44,951 nucleotides of DNA, taken from positions 14,788-59,738 of the forward strand of contig MTOV01000007.1 of NCBI GenBank assembly GCA_002011815.1, read 5' to 3'. The notes below the pieces were generated by a model. It worked only from the letters and a program-made list of their open reading frames with translations. It was not told the origin of the DNA and made no database searches. The position numbers and the translations under genes were made by a program. The DNA comes from Nitrospirae bacterium JdFR-86 (GTDB lineage Bacteria > Nitrospirota > Thermodesulfovibrionia > Thermodesulfovibrionales > JdFR-86). Below are positions 15,268 to 23,859 of the stretch, piece after piece. Numbering within the stretch: the first letter of the stretch is position 1; the number at the start of each line of letters is the position of its first letter.

Positions 15268-15353
15268 GCCGAAGTGGTGGAACCTGGTAGACACGCACGT
15301 TTGAGGGGCGTGTGGGGCAACCCGTGCGGGTTCAAATCCCGCCTTCGGCACCA
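15268..15353 (+). tRNA. tRNA-Leu(GAG), CCA encoded
   Basis: Acceptor stem GCCGAAG pairs with CTTCGGC, followed by A and CCA. The anticodon loop TTGAGGG gives anticodon GAG, closed by CACGT/GCGTG. A long variable arm (class II, GGGGCAACCC) and T arm GCGGGTTCAAATCCCGC are as expected for tRNA-Leu. A T-rich stretch follows (ATTTTTTATA). The downstream tup operon is convergent. Confidence 0.96.
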
Positions 15354-15379
15354 TTTTTTATATCCCTTGTCAACCATCC

Positions 15380-16030
15380 TCACCCCTCATAAATAAGTCC
15401 GTCTTTTAAATAAAGCACCACATCCGCAAGCCTTCTTGCCTGTGCTTCGTCATGAGTGGAAAGGATTATGCTCCGCCTGCCCTTCATCTCCAAAATAATC
15501 TTCTCGATAACCCCGGTGTTTTCCGCATCCACAGAGGCAGTCGGCTCATCAAGAAAAAGCACGTCCGGCTCAACCGCCAGTGCTCTTGCCAGGGCAAGCC
15601 TCTGAGCCTCACCGCTTGAAAGCGTAAGGGCATTCTGCCTGTGCTTTTGCTCCAGCCCCACAAGCGAAAGCGCCTTAAGTGCGCGCTTCTTAGCCTCCTT
15701 GCCTTTAACCCCTCTTACTCTTAATCCGTAAGATGCATTACTAAGAACAGAGGCATTAAAAAGCCCTATGTCCGGAAGCAAAAGAGTAATCCTTCTCCTT
15801 AAGGCAATGTCATGCTCAAGCGGAGTGGAAGCACCATCCGTGTATATGACTCTGCCTTCGTCCGCAGGGTCAAGAAGACTCAAAATCCTCAGCAGAGTGG
15901 ACTTGCCTGAGCCGTTAGGACCCATAAGGGCATAAATCCTGTTGGGGCTGAATGTGTAAGTAATCCCTTTTAGCACTGCCTTCTGCCCGTAGGACTTCCA
16001 AAGCCCCTCTGCCTTCAGGACAAGACTCAC
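15380..16030 (-). CDS. tupC: Tungstate-type ABC transporter ATP-binding protein
   Basis: A 216-residue ATPase with GPNGSGKST (Walker A), a [16 protein letters not shown] signature (LSSGE variant of LSGGQ), [12 protein letters not shown] (Walker B) and the H-loop LSTHD. It is short, lacking the C-terminal regulatory domain of ModC, as in TupC. It overlaps the permease gene by 4 bases (GTGA). With the next two genes it forms a complete importer for tungstate or a related oxyanion, supplying cofactor for molybdo/tungstopterin enzymes. Confidence 0.85.
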   Translation of the reverse strand: MSLVLKAEGLWKSYGQKAVLKGITYTFSPNRIYALMGPNGSGKSTLLRILSLLDPADEGRVIYTDGASTPLEHDIALRRRITLLLPDIGLFNASVLSNASYGLRVRGVKGKEAKKRALKALSLVGLEQKHRQNALTLSSGEAQRLALARALAVEPDVLFLDEPTASVDAENTGVIEKIILEMKGRRSIILSTHDEAQARRLADVVLYLKDGLIYEG

Positions 16031-16725
16031 TGCCTCTTCCCCTTTCTCTGAAGATAATAAAGCACGGAGTTTATCAGAAGGCTTACCGCAAGAAGCACAA
16101 TCCCAAGTGCAATGGCAAGCTCAAAATCCCCTTTGTCTGCCTCAAGGGCAATGGTGGTGGTCATCACACGCGTGTAGCCCCGGATGTTTCCGCCTACTAT
16201 TAGCACTGCGCCTACTTCAGCCATAACCCTTCCTAAAGCAGCCATCACCCCTGACAGTATCCCATACCTCGCCTCTTTAAATATCGTAATCGTTTTTTGA
16301 AACGGCGTAGCACCAAGCGTCTTTGCTGCATCGATTACAGCAGGGTCAACACCTACAACAGCAGAATGCGATATCGCAGTCACTATAGGAAATGCAAGAA
16401 TGAACTGGGCAATCACCATCACATAAGGTGTGTAAATAAGCTCAAGAAAACCCAGAGGTCCGCTCCTTGAAAAAATAAGAAAAACCAAAAGCCCTACAAC
16501 AACCGGAGGCAACCCCATAAAGGTGTTCATCAGACTGAGCAGTCCGCCTTTTAAAGGGAAACGCTTAAAAGCCAAGACCGAGGCAAACGGCAGGGCAAGC
16601 ACAGTCGCTGCAACCACCGCAGAGCCTGAAACCGCAAGGGAAAGCGCTATAATGCCGAGCAGTTCGGCATCAGGTGAAACCAGAAGCAGTAAAGCCTGCC
16701 TTAAAGCATCTGCAAGAAAATCCAT
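16027..16725 (-). CDS. tupB: Tungstate-type ABC transporter permease
   Basis: A 232-residue inner-membrane permease with about five or six hydrophobic helices. The EAA-loop region reads VVGVDPAVIDAAKTLGATPFQKTITIFKEARYGILSG, and LGRVMAEVGAVLIVGGNIRG is characteristic of TupB/WtpB/ModB-type permeases. The gene lies between the ATPase (4-base overlap) and the binding protein (46-bp gap). Tungstate specificity is inferred from the TupA-like binding protein. Confidence 0.87.
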   Translation of the reverse strand: MDFLADALRQALLLLVSPDAELLGIIALSLAVSGSAVVAATVLALPFASVLAFKRFPLKGGLLSLMNTFMGLPPVVVGLLVFLIFSRSGPLGFLELIYTPYVMVIAQFILAFPIVTAISHSAVVGVDPAVIDAAKTLGATPFQKTITIFKEARYGILSGVMAALGRVMAEVGAVLIVGGNIRGYTRVMTTTIALEADKGDFELAIALGIVLLAVSLLINSVLYYLQRKGKRQ

Positions 16726-16771
16726 TCTATAGGTATAACATTAAACAGGAGGCGAACGCCACAGAGCCGGT

Positions 16772-17593
16772 CTATCTTGCGTTGGGGATAAAAAGCGGTC
16801 TTCCGGTCTTATCCTTAAATGAGGCAATAACCCTTTGCCCTTCTTCAGAGACAAGCCACTTTATGAACATCATTGCTTCTTTGTATTTCACATGCCTGTG
16901 TCTTTCAGGGTTTACAGCCATTACTCCATACTGGTTAAAAAGCTCCGGGTCTCCTTCATACAGAATCTCAAGCCTGAGTGTATCTTTCATTGAAAGCAGT
17001 GTCCCTCTGTCAGTAAGCGTGTATGCCTGCTTTTCACTGGCAATCCTCAGGGTCTTTGCCATACCCTGACCGACCTCTAAATACCAGCGCCTTTCACCCC
17101 GGGGGTCTATGCCTGAAAGCCGCCAGAGCTTGCGCTCCCTCATATGTGTGCCGGAGTTGTCCCCACGGCTTACAAAAGGCTGTTTCTTTCCGGCAATCAT
17201 CCGGAAGGCTTCAAGAACACTCCCTGCTTTTCTGATTCCTGCCGGGTCTTCAGGCGGACCGACTACAACAAAATCGTTATACATCACATCGTGCCTGTTA
17301 ACGAAGTAGCCTTCTTTTAGAGCTTTAAGTTCAAGCTCTTTGGCATGCACGAACACCACATCAGCATCCCCTCTTTTGCCTATCTCGATAGCTGCACCTG
17401 TACCTACTGCCACTACATCTACTTTTATCGAGGTCTTTTTCTCAAAAACCGGCAGGATGTACTCAAAAAGTCCGGAGTTCTGAAGGCTCGTCGTAGAGGC
17501 GCACCTTATCCTGACCCCTGAAGCCAGAACAGATGAGAAAACAACAAAGGCGCTGCCTAAGACCAGTACTGCTAAAATAATTTTCTTCCGCAT
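16772..17593 (-). CDS. tupA: Tungstate-binding periplasmic protein (TupA-like)
   Basis: A 273-residue binding protein with a signal peptide (ILAVLVLGSAFVVFSSVLASG). The TupA motif CASTTSLQNSGLFEYILP comes at the start of the mature part. KRGDADVVFVHAKELE, YNDFVVVGPPEDPAG and SRGDNSGTHMRERKLW follow, all typical for TupA and distinct from ModA. It captures the oxyanion for the TupBC importer. The 78-bp gap to the upstream helicase gene holds two short inverted repeats but no motif I recognise as a Moco or Tuco RNA. Confidence 0.9.
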   Translation of the reverse strand: MRKKIILAVLVLGSAFVVFSSVLASGVRIRCASTTSLQNSGLFEYILPVFEKKTSIKVDVVAVGTGAAIEIGKRGDADVVFVHAKELELKALKEGYFVNRHDVMYNDFVVVGPPEDPAGIRKAGSVLEAFRMIAGKKQPFVSRGDNSGTHMRERKLWRLSGIDPRGERRWYLEVGQGMAKTLRIASEKQAYTLTDRGTLLSMKDTLRLEILYEGDPELFNQYGVMAVNPERHRHVKYKEAMMFIKWLVSEEGQRVIASFKDKTGRPLFIPNAR

Positions 17594-17671
17594 AGAAGAA
17601 AAAGATTAAACCATAAGCGGAGTGCATGTCAAACATGTGAAGTCCAGTGCAAGGAGGGACTACAGCTTTCT

Positions 17672-19846
17672 TTATATCCGGAAGTCGTGCCCGGATTTTA
17701 CTCTCGGATTCAGCACCTGACCCTTTATGCTTTCTGCAAGGGCCTTACCCATGGCAGGGACTTTTGCCAGCTCTGTAACGCTTGCCTCTTTGATGTCTTT
17801 AAGCCCTTTATAGCCTGCATTAAAGAGGCTTCTTGCCCTTACCCTTCCAACACCCCGCAGGGATACAAGCTCGAGAAGCTCTTCTCTGACCCCATACCTT
17901 ACCCTTGTCCTGAGAAGCGATAGCTCTTTCAGCACATCCTTTATGCCGAAGACCCTGGCTATCTCGCCAGAGGAATAAAGAAGCCAGTCCGAAAGCTCTA
18001 CGAGCGTGCGAAGGTCGCCGGGACCTATATCAAAATAATCAGCTATCTTGTCTTCAGGCATCTCAAGTATCCATTGCATAAGCACAGACGCAGTCTTTAT
18101 TTCAGAAAGCATCTCCTCAGAAGGATATCTGTCTTCCTCAGGGATTAAAAGGTCATCGGCATGCACATAGAATATCTCAAGCATTTCCTCAAAGTCTTTC
18201 TTTTTAAGCGAAAGCTTCATCATATCCGGAGTGCTGGCTATCATGTAAAGCAAAGGGAAAGGTTTTTTCTCCGCAGGTCGTTTAAGGGCATCCCTGAGCA
18301 TCACAGCAGTTACCGGGTCTATATAAAGCTCAGATACCCTGTGTCCAAACCTCGTAGCCGCAATGCCTCTTTTGCCAGAGACAATCATTCCTTCAGCCTC
18401 AAGAAATTCCACTATATCATCTGCAATGGACGAAAGATAATCAGTCCCTCTCTGATGAGCAAAAAAAGTGTTTTGCAGAAAATCCTTTAACTCTGCCCTG
18501 CTCGTTGTAAACGCTCCTGCTATAGAAGAAAGAATATGCGCTCTCAGGGCAGATTCGTCTGCAAGCTGAGAGTCTATTTCCTCAACCTCGCCGGTTATGT
18601 ATTTTTCAAAAAGACGTTTCTCGTCTCTTTTACTCCTGGCTACTATGACGGCTTCTCCGTATTTGTCGAATCCGGGTCTTCCTGCCCTTCCGGACATCTG
18701 CTTTATTTCAATGGCAGGGACAGGCTGCATCCCAAGGGCTGACTCATATCTCACCCAATCCCTTATAATCACCCGTCTTGAGGGCAGATTAAGTCCCATC
18801 GCAAGTGTTGTGGTGGCGACTATAACCTTTATCCTGTTTGCCCTGAAGGCATCCTCTATGAGCTTTCTCTGGGAGTAATTAATTCCTGCATGGTGAAAGG
18901 CTACCCCGCGGCTTACAGTCTCAGAAAGTTTTCTGCAAAGGCGGGTCGGCTCTGCCGAAGCACTAATGACCTCAAAAGAAAGTTTTTTAAGAGAATGCAG
19001 TTCCTTCGTCTGAAGTATGCTTGCAACAAACTTTGACGCTTTTACGGCAACTGCCTCTGTTGACTTTCTCGTGTTTACAAAGATTAAAGCCTGCCCGCCT
19101 TCTTTTATGGTCTCAAGGGCGAGGTCTATCACATCCGAACTGCTTTCTTTCGCCGCCCACTTTACCGTGCCGTCGTTAAACGTCACTGTGCCGTTGAAAT
19201 AAACGCCTTCTCTTAAAGGCACTGGTCTCCAGTCGGATTCAACAAGCCTTGCACCAAGCCAGCGGGCAATCTCAGCTGCATTGGGTATAGTGGCACTTAA
19301 GGCTATGAACCTCGTCTCAGGGCTCATTGTCCTCAGACGGGTAAGAACAATCTCAAGTGTGGGGCCTCTGTGGGAATCTCCAAGAAGATGTATCTCATCT
19401 GCAATAATAAGTTTTACCTCCCTGAGCCACGGTGCACGGTGCCTGATAAGTGAGTCCAGCTTCTCGTTCGTCGTTATAATTACATCTGCATCGTAAAGCC
19501 AGGGGTCTGCGCTGTCAAAATCCCCTGTGCTCTGCACTACCTTTACGCCGGAGTCTTTATACTTCTTCGAGAAGTCATAGTATTTTTCAGCAGCAAGTGC
19601 TCTCAGGGGAACAAGGTATATAACTTTTCCTGCCCGTTCAAAAAACACCTTGAGCATTGCCATCTCTGCCACAAGAGTCTTGCCGGAAGCCGTAGGAGCT
19701 GCCACTACAAAAGAGTCGCTTCCTGTTAAAAGCCCTTCTTTTATTGAGAGTGCTTGAGGCGGGTGAAGCTCTTTAATCCCGGTGGCTGAAAGCGCAGCAA
19801 TAAGCCTTTCTGAACCGCCGTATACCCTTAATGCGTTTATAATCAT
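17672..19846 (-). CDS. Hel308-type Ski2-like DNA helicase
   Basis: A 724-residue superfamily 2 helicase. Domain order: Q-like region, motif I PTASGKT, motif Ia VPLRALAAEKY, STGDFD, motif II ADEIHLLGDSHRG, motif III LSATIPN, motif IV ALIFVNTRKS, motif V AFHHAGINYSQRKLIE and ATTTLAMGLNLPSRRVIIRD, motif VI QMSGRAGRPG. A winged-helix/ratchet region follows (QWILEMPEDKIADYFDIGPGDL), then a C-terminal HhH domain (SLRGVGRVRARSLFNAGYKGL). This whole architecture is that of archaeal Hel308, a 3'-5' helicase acting on stalled forks. It overlaps the upstream diguanylate cyclase gene by 4 bases. Confidence 0.9.
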   Translation of the reverse strand: MIINALRVYGGSERLIAALSATGIKELHPPQALSIKEGLLTGSDSFVVAAPTASGKTLVAEMAMLKVFFERAGKVIYLVPLRALAAEKYYDFSKKYKDSGVKVVQSTGDFDSADPWLYDADVIITTNEKLDSLIRHRAPWLREVKLIIADEIHLLGDSHRGPTLEIVLTRLRTMSPETRFIALSATIPNAAEIARWLGARLVESDWRPVPLREGVYFNGTVTFNDGTVKWAAKESSSDVIDLALETIKEGGQALIFVNTRKSTEAVAVKASKFVASILQTKELHSLKKLSFEVISASAEPTRLCRKLSETVSRGVAFHHAGINYSQRKLIEDAFRANRIKVIVATTTLAMGLNLPSRRVIIRDWVRYESALGMQPVPAIEIKQMSGRAGRPGFDKYGEAVIVARSKRDEKRLFEKYITGEVEEIDSQLADESALRAHILSSIAGAFTTSRAELKDFLQNTFFAHQRGTDYLSSIADDIVEFLEAEGMIVSGKRGIAATRFGHRVSELYIDPVTAVMLRDALKRPAEKKPFPLLYMIASTPDMMKLSLKKKDFEEMLEIFYVHADDLLIPEEDRYPSEEMLSEIKTASVLMQWILEMPEDKIADYFDIGPGDLRTLVELSDWLLYSSGEIARVFGIKDVLKELSLLRTRVRYGVREELLELVSLRGVGRVRARSLFNAGYKGLKDIKEASVTELAKVPAMGKALAESIKGQVLNPRVKSGHDFRI

Positions 19847-20775
19847 CGGGCTATTTCTATTCTGTTTCGCCCTTTGTTCTTCGCCTCATACATGGCAAAA
19901 TCAGCGGCATTAATCAGCTTTTCTTCGTTATCTATCGAGGGGTCAGGGACGCTCGCGATTCCAATACTTACTGTAACCTTTTTTCCGGAAAGCTCTGGGA
20001 ACGTATGTTGTGCAACTGCCTCTTTTATCCTCGCTGCCGGTTGCATAGCATCCTCTTTCTTTATGTGCGGCAGTATAATAATGAATTCCTCACCACCCCA
20101 TCTTGCCACTGTGTCTATGCCTCTGACGTTGTCTTCCAGTATCTGTGCAACATTCTTTAGAACCTGGTCGCCTGCATGGTGCCCGTATTCGTCGTTAATC
20201 TTTTTAAAGTGGTCTATATCTATCATCATGCAGGCAAGGGAAGATCCGTATCTCACCGCCCTTCTCACTTCCTTTGCAAGGACATTCTCAAAATGCCTTC
20301 TGTTATAAAGTCCTGTCAGCGGGTCGGTAATCGCAAGCAGCTCCACTTTTGCAAGCAGTTCCTCCAACTGCCGGTTCTTTTCCCTTAACTCGTCCTGAAG
20401 CGCTTTTGTCCGCAGACATGCGTAAATCCTTGCATTCAGCTCAACCTCACTGTAAGGCTTTGGCAAATAATCATCAGCACCTGCCTCTAGACCCGTAACC
20501 TTGTCTGTTACCGAACCCTTTGCAGTAAGCATTATTATTGGAATGCCCCTGGTATCAGAGTTGCTTTTTAGCCACCGGCATATCTCAGTGCCGCTTAGGT
20601 CTGGAAGGACAAGGTCAAGAAGGATAAGGTCTACAGACTCTGTCTTTGCCGTCTTGATTGCAGAGGTGCCGTTTTCAACCCAGATTACCTCATACCCCTG
20701 CCTTTTAAGAAAGTCCTTTACTTTCTTTGCCTGTGCTTTGTTGTCTTCTACCAATAGAATCGTTGCTTCTGGCAT
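19843..20775 (-). CDS. Response-regulator diguanylate cyclase (REC-GGDEF)
   Basis: A 310-residue protein. The receiver domain (residues 1-120) has LLVEDNKAQ, LILLDLVLPDLSG with the phospho-aspartate and LPKPYSE. A short coiled coil follows (LREKNRQLEELLAKVELL), then the GGDEF domain from TDPLTGLYNRRHF to RWGGEEF. The active-site motif GGEEF is intact and the inhibitory I-site RGID sits five residues before it. The protein should therefore make c-di-GMP and be limited by its product. No histidine kinase is adjacent. The stop overlaps the Hel308 start by 4 bases, so the pair is co-transcribed. Confidence 0.94.
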   Translation of the reverse strand: MPEATILLVEDNKAQAKKVKDFLKRQGYEVIWVENGTSAIKTAKTESVDLILLDLVLPDLSGTEICRWLKSNSDTRGIPIIMLTAKGSVTDKVTGLEAGADDYLPKPYSEVELNARIYACLRTKALQDELREKNRQLEELLAKVELLAITDPLTGLYNRRHFENVLAKEVRRAVRYGSSLACMMIDIDHFKKINDEYGHHAGDQVLKNVAQILEDNVRGIDTVARWGGEEFIIILPHIKKEDAMQPAARIKEAVAQHTFPELSGKKVTVSIGIASVPDPSIDNEEKLINAADFAMYEAKNKGRNRIEIAR

Positions 20776-20790
20776 AAGATAAACTCCCTG

Positions 20791-21513
20791 TTACATGCCA
20801 TAATAAAGCCTTTGTATGAGCGGCTCTGGAAGCCCTGCCTCACGCATCTTCCGTTGTGTCTCCCCGATAGAATATTCTACCCTTATAAGCTCTATTTTTT
20901 CACTATTGAGCAGGGCATAGCACGCCCGCGGGTCTCCATCCCTTGGCTGCCCTACGCTGCCCACATTAATTATATATCTGCTGTTCTTATTGAGTCTTGC
21001 CTTTTCCTTATGAACCGTCATCTGTCCTGAAGAACGTTTCTCTACGATAAACGGACTATGGCTGTGCCCTAAAAGACAGACCTTTTGCTCAAAACTCCGG
21101 AAGTTCACCTCTGCATCAGACAGCGTGATGAGATAATGCCATTCTTCAGGCTCTCTCGGCGTGGAGTGCACAAGGAATATGCTTTCCTTCTTAAGTAATT
21201 TAACTAAAGAAAAGCCGCTGATAATCTTTCTGTTTTTTTCTGCAAGATTTTCATCCGTCCATCTTATGGCAGCCTTTGCAACCGGATTAAAATACTCCAC
21301 GTTGGTCAGCCCGAGCACTGCCCAGTCGTGATTGCCTGCAAGAAGCACACTGCAGTTCTCCTTAAGAAGCCTTACGCACTCGTTAGGGTCAGGACCATAA
21401 CCAACGGCATCACCTAAAAAAAGAATCCCTTTAACATTCCTTTTCTCTATGTCTTTAAGCACTGCGCCAAGGGCTTCGAGGTTTGCATGTACGTCGGATA
21501 TTACAGCATACAT
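20791..21513 (-). CDS. Calcineurin-like metallophosphoesterase (YfcE/MJ0936-like)
   Basis: A 240-residue phosphoesterase with the metal-binding motifs in order: SDVHANLEAL, GDAVGYGPDP, LLAGNHDWAV, VHSTPR and LLGHSHSPF. The VGSVGQPRDGDPRACYAL block is typical of the predicted phosphoesterase family including MJ0936. The substrate could be a phosphodiester, a phosphoprotein or Ap4A; the sequence does not say. It is 1 bp from nusB and just after the REC-GGDEF gene on the same strand. Confidence 0.85.
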   Translation of the reverse strand: MYAVISDVHANLEALGAVLKDIEKRNVKGILFLGDAVGYGPDPNECVRLLKENCSVLLAGNHDWAVLGLTNVEYFNPVAKAAIRWTDENLAEKNRKIISGFSLVKLLKKESIFLVHSTPREPEEWHYLITLSDAEVNFRSFEQKVCLLGHSHSPFIVEKRSSGQMTVHKEKARLNKNSRYIINVGSVGQPRDGDPRACYALLNSEKIELIRVEYSIGETQRKMREAGLPEPLIQRLYYGM

Positions 21514-21514
21514 T

Positions 21515-21916
21515 TCAATGTCTCTTTTTAGTCCGGGAAATCCTGTCCAGTATCCCGTTTATGAATGCGGCGGATTCCGCAGTGGAGTATTTCTTTGCAA
21601 TCTCTATAGCCTCATTTATGGCGACAGCCGGCGGGATATCCTCTAAGAAAAGCAGCTCGTAAGTGGCAGCACGCAGGATGTTTCTGTCAACAGCAGCCAT
21701 TCGGTCGATGCCCCAGTGCTCTGTGGTCTCTTTTATCACGGAGTCTATCTCAGGAAGGTTCCTTATGGTCCCTTTTATTATGTTCTCTGAGAATTCAATA
21801 ACTTCTTTGTCCTCGTCCTTTCCTTCAAAGAAACGGTTTATGTCCGGTTCTTCGCCTGTAAAATCAAACTGGAACAATGCCTGGAGTGCATATTCCCTTG
21901 CCCGTCGCCGCTTCAT
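21515..21916 (-). CDS. nusB: Transcription antitermination factor NusB
   Basis: A 133-residue all-helical RNA-binding protein. It has RRRAREYALQALFQFDFTG at the N-terminus and ILRAATYELLFLEDIPPAVAINEAIEIAKKYSTAESAAFINGILD at the C-terminus, both diagnostic of NusB. It binds boxA with NusE (S10) in rRNA antitermination. It lies 4 bp after ribH, the very common ribH-nusB pairing. Confidence 0.96.
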   Translation of the reverse strand: MKRRRAREYALQALFQFDFTGEEPDINRFFEGKDEDKEVIEFSENIIKGTIRNLPEIDSVIKETTEHWGIDRMAAVDRNILRAATYELLFLEDIPPAVAINEAIEIAKKYSTAESAAFINGILDRISRTKKRH

Positions 21917-21920
21917 AGGC

Positions 21921-22382
21921 TCATATTTTTTTCAGGACCTGCGCCATTTCTATTGCAGTAAGTGCGGCGTCCCAACCTTTGTTTCCGCTTTTTGAACCTG
22001 CTCTTTCAACAGCCTGCTCGATGGTGTCTGCAGTTATAATTCCGAAGGCGATAGGCACGCCTGTCTCCAAAGAAGCCTGTGCAATGCCCTTTGAGACTTC
22101 TGCTGCCACATACTCAAAATGCGGTGTGGCACCCCTTATCACCGTGCCAAGACATATAACTGCATTGAACCTGCCTTTCTCTGCCAGCCTCTTTGCAACC
22201 ATCGGAATCTCAAAAGACCCGGGGACTTTTACAATCTCGATGTCCTCGTCCTTTGCCCCGTGCCTTGTCAGCGCATCCACTGCACCATCCAGAAGCTTGC
22301 TCGTGATAAAATCATTGAACCTGCTTACCACAATGCCGAACTTAAGCCCTTTTGCCTGAAGCTCTCCCTGAATTATTTTCAT
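21921..22382 (-). CDS. ribH: 6,7-dimethyl-8-ribityllumazine synthase
   Basis: About 153 residues. The ATG at 22382 is preferred over the track's TTG at 22394 because the TTG lies in the GGAGGAGG ribosome site itself. Motifs: [54 protein letters not shown] and [20 protein letters not shown] with GNKGWDAA. It condenses the pyrimidine and dihydroxybutanone phosphate in riboflavin synthesis, forming capsid-like assemblies. The other rib genes are not here. Confidence 0.96.
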   Translation of the reverse strand: MKIIQGELQAKGLKFGIVVSRFNDFITSKLLDGAVDALTRHGAKDEDIEIVKVPGSFEIPMVAKRLAEKGRFNAVICLGTVIRGATPHFEYVAAEVSKGIAQASLETGVPIAFGIITADTIEQAVERAGSKSGNKGWDAALTAIEMAQVLKKI

Positions 22383-22424
22383 GCCCTCCTCCAAACGATA
22401 CCTGTCTTTATTTAAACCTTGATT

Positions 22425-22958
22425 TTACGACATTTCAAGATTTGTAACAAGGGGGGCTCTTCTGAGAAGCGCCAGTATCTCCTTAGAAAGACTCTCCCTG
22501 TTTTGCTCAGAAAGCTCTAAAAGCATCACCCCCTGCGTCTTCTTCACCTCTTCTATAAACGGCGTTCCTTTCTTTGCAATCGTGGCTATTACGGTCTTAT
22601 CAGAGTTCAACAACTCTTTTACAAGGCTGCAGAACCGGCTTGAGATGCACTCCATCTTGCCTATCTCGTCTATAATCACAACCGGAGACTCACTAAACGG
22701 AATCTCATCTATAAACCTCTCGAAAGTCTCGATATCCACTTTGTATTTTCCTACCCTGTATCGGCTTTTAAAATCCACATGGGAAAGCACACCCTCTTTG
22801 CCGTCAAGGCTTATGAGCCTGAAGCCTTTTCTTACGCCACCCTGTCTTATCTCCTCTGTATAAAATCCCACGGCTTCCGGAAGACTTTCTACCAGTTTTT
22901 TTATAAGGGTAGTCTTTCCGACACCAGGGGAGCCGGTTATGAGAATCTTAGCGGACAT
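22425..22958 (-). CDS. THEP1-family nucleoside triphosphatase
   Basis: About 177 residues, with the ATG at 22958 chosen because GAGAGG lies just upstream; the track uses an in-frame TTG one codon earlier. It has Walker A TGSPGVGKTTL, the GFYTEEIRQGGVRKGFRLISLDG block and Walker B VVIIDEIGKMEC; this is the THEP1 family of NTPases named from Aquifex and common in archaea and thermophiles. These hydrolyse NTPs in vitro, but their cellular role is unknown. It precedes ribH on the same strand. Confidence 0.88.
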   Translation of the reverse strand: MSAKILITGSPGVGKTTLIKKLVESLPEAVGFYTEEIRQGGVRKGFRLISLDGKEGVLSHVDFKSRYRVGKYKVDIETFERFIDEIPFSESPVVIIDEIGKMECISSRFCSLVKELLNSDKTVIATIAKKGTPFIEEVKKTQGVMLLELSEQNRESLSKEILALLRRAPLVTNLEMS

Positions 22959-23034
22959 CAATCCTCTCTAAGTAAACTGCTCAGGGATGTTGTAAGTGAA
23001 CAAATTTTTGAGCCATCTTTCGGAACTTTCAGGT

Positions 23035-23859
23035 TTACTGTAAAAGTATATCAAGGAGCCTGTCGAGTTCTTCGAGGGAGTAGTATTCTATCTCTATCTT
23101 TCCCCTCTTGCCCTTGTGTTTAATCCTGACTTTTGTTGCAAGGCTTTTTATGAGCTTTTCTTCGAGGGAGGCTATCTGGGGGTCGCGGGCAGACTTCTTT
23201 TTACGGGCTTTACCCTGAGAAAGCTTCTTTGCAAGAGCCTCTGCCTCTCTTACGCTTAAACCTTTTTTTACGATAGTTCGTGCTGCCTCTCGCTGGGCAG
23301 CTACACTGTCAAGGGAAAGCACTGCCCTTGCATGTCCCATGCTTAGCTTGCCCTCGTTTATAAGCTCTTTTATCTCCTCAGGAAGCTTAAGAAGCCTTAG
23401 ATAGTTTGCAACCGTAGCCCTCTCTTTGCCTACCTTCTCTGCAAGCTTCTCCTGCGTAAGACCAAACTGTTTCATCAGTCTTTGAAACGCCTGTGCAGTC
23501 TCTATCGGTCCGAGGTCTTCCCTCTGAATGTTTTCTATGAGGGCTATCTCAAGGGAATCTTCAGGGTCAGTGTGCCTTATGATTGCAGGGATTTTCTTAA
23601 GTCCTGCGATCTGTGCAGCTTTAAGCCGGCGTTCTCCGGCTATCAGTCTGAACATGCCGCTGTCCTCACGTGTAACAAGCACAGGCTGAAGAACACCCTT
23701 CTCTTTTATGGATGCGGCAAGTTCCTTGAGAGTATTATCCCTGAAGACTTTCCTGGGCTGCTCTCTGCCTGGAGTTATCCTTGCAATCTCTATATCTACT
23801 ACTTCCTGTCCCTTTTCAGGGATAAGGGCATCAAGCCCCCTGCCTAACGCCGTTTTCAC
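23035..23859 (-). CDS. parB: Chromosome partitioning protein ParB (Spo0J-like)
   Basis: A 274-residue protein with RGLDALIP at the start, an N-terminal CTPase/ParB domain (QPRKVF, LKELAASIKEKGVLQPVLV, IAGERRLKAAQIAGL, ALIENIQREDLGPIE). A helix-turn-helix follows (LTQEKLAEKVGKERATVANYLRLLKL), then a C-terminal dimerisation helix. It loads as a clamp at parS and slides along DNA. The GTG start overlaps parA by 29 bases. A perfect parS is present 12 kb away at 36250-36271. Confidence 0.95.
   Translation of the reverse strand: MKTALGRGLDALIPEKGQEVVDIEIARITPGREQPRKVFRDNTLKELAASIKEKGVLQPVLVTREDSGMFRLIAGERRLKAAQIAGLKKIPAIIRHTDPEDSLEIALIENIQREDLGPIETAQAFQRLMKQFGLTQEKLAEKVGKERATVANYLRLLKLPEEIKELINEGKLSMGHARAVLSLDSVAAQREAARTIVKKGLSVREAEALAKKLSQGKARKKKSARDPQIASLEEKLIKSLATKVRIKHKGKRGKIEIEYYSLEELDRLLDILLQ

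Noticed and set aside
17594-17671. Possible Moco/Tuco riboswitch upstream of tupA
   Set aside because: Only two 5-bp inverted repeats (CATGT-CAA-ACATG and AGTCC...GGACT) are present; the leader is too short and lacks recognisable aptamer features.
22971-23039. AGTAAAC...GTTTACT inverted repeat between parB and the THEP1 gene
   Set aside because: Seven-base arms 55 bases apart in AT-rich sequence; could be chance and no function is suggested.
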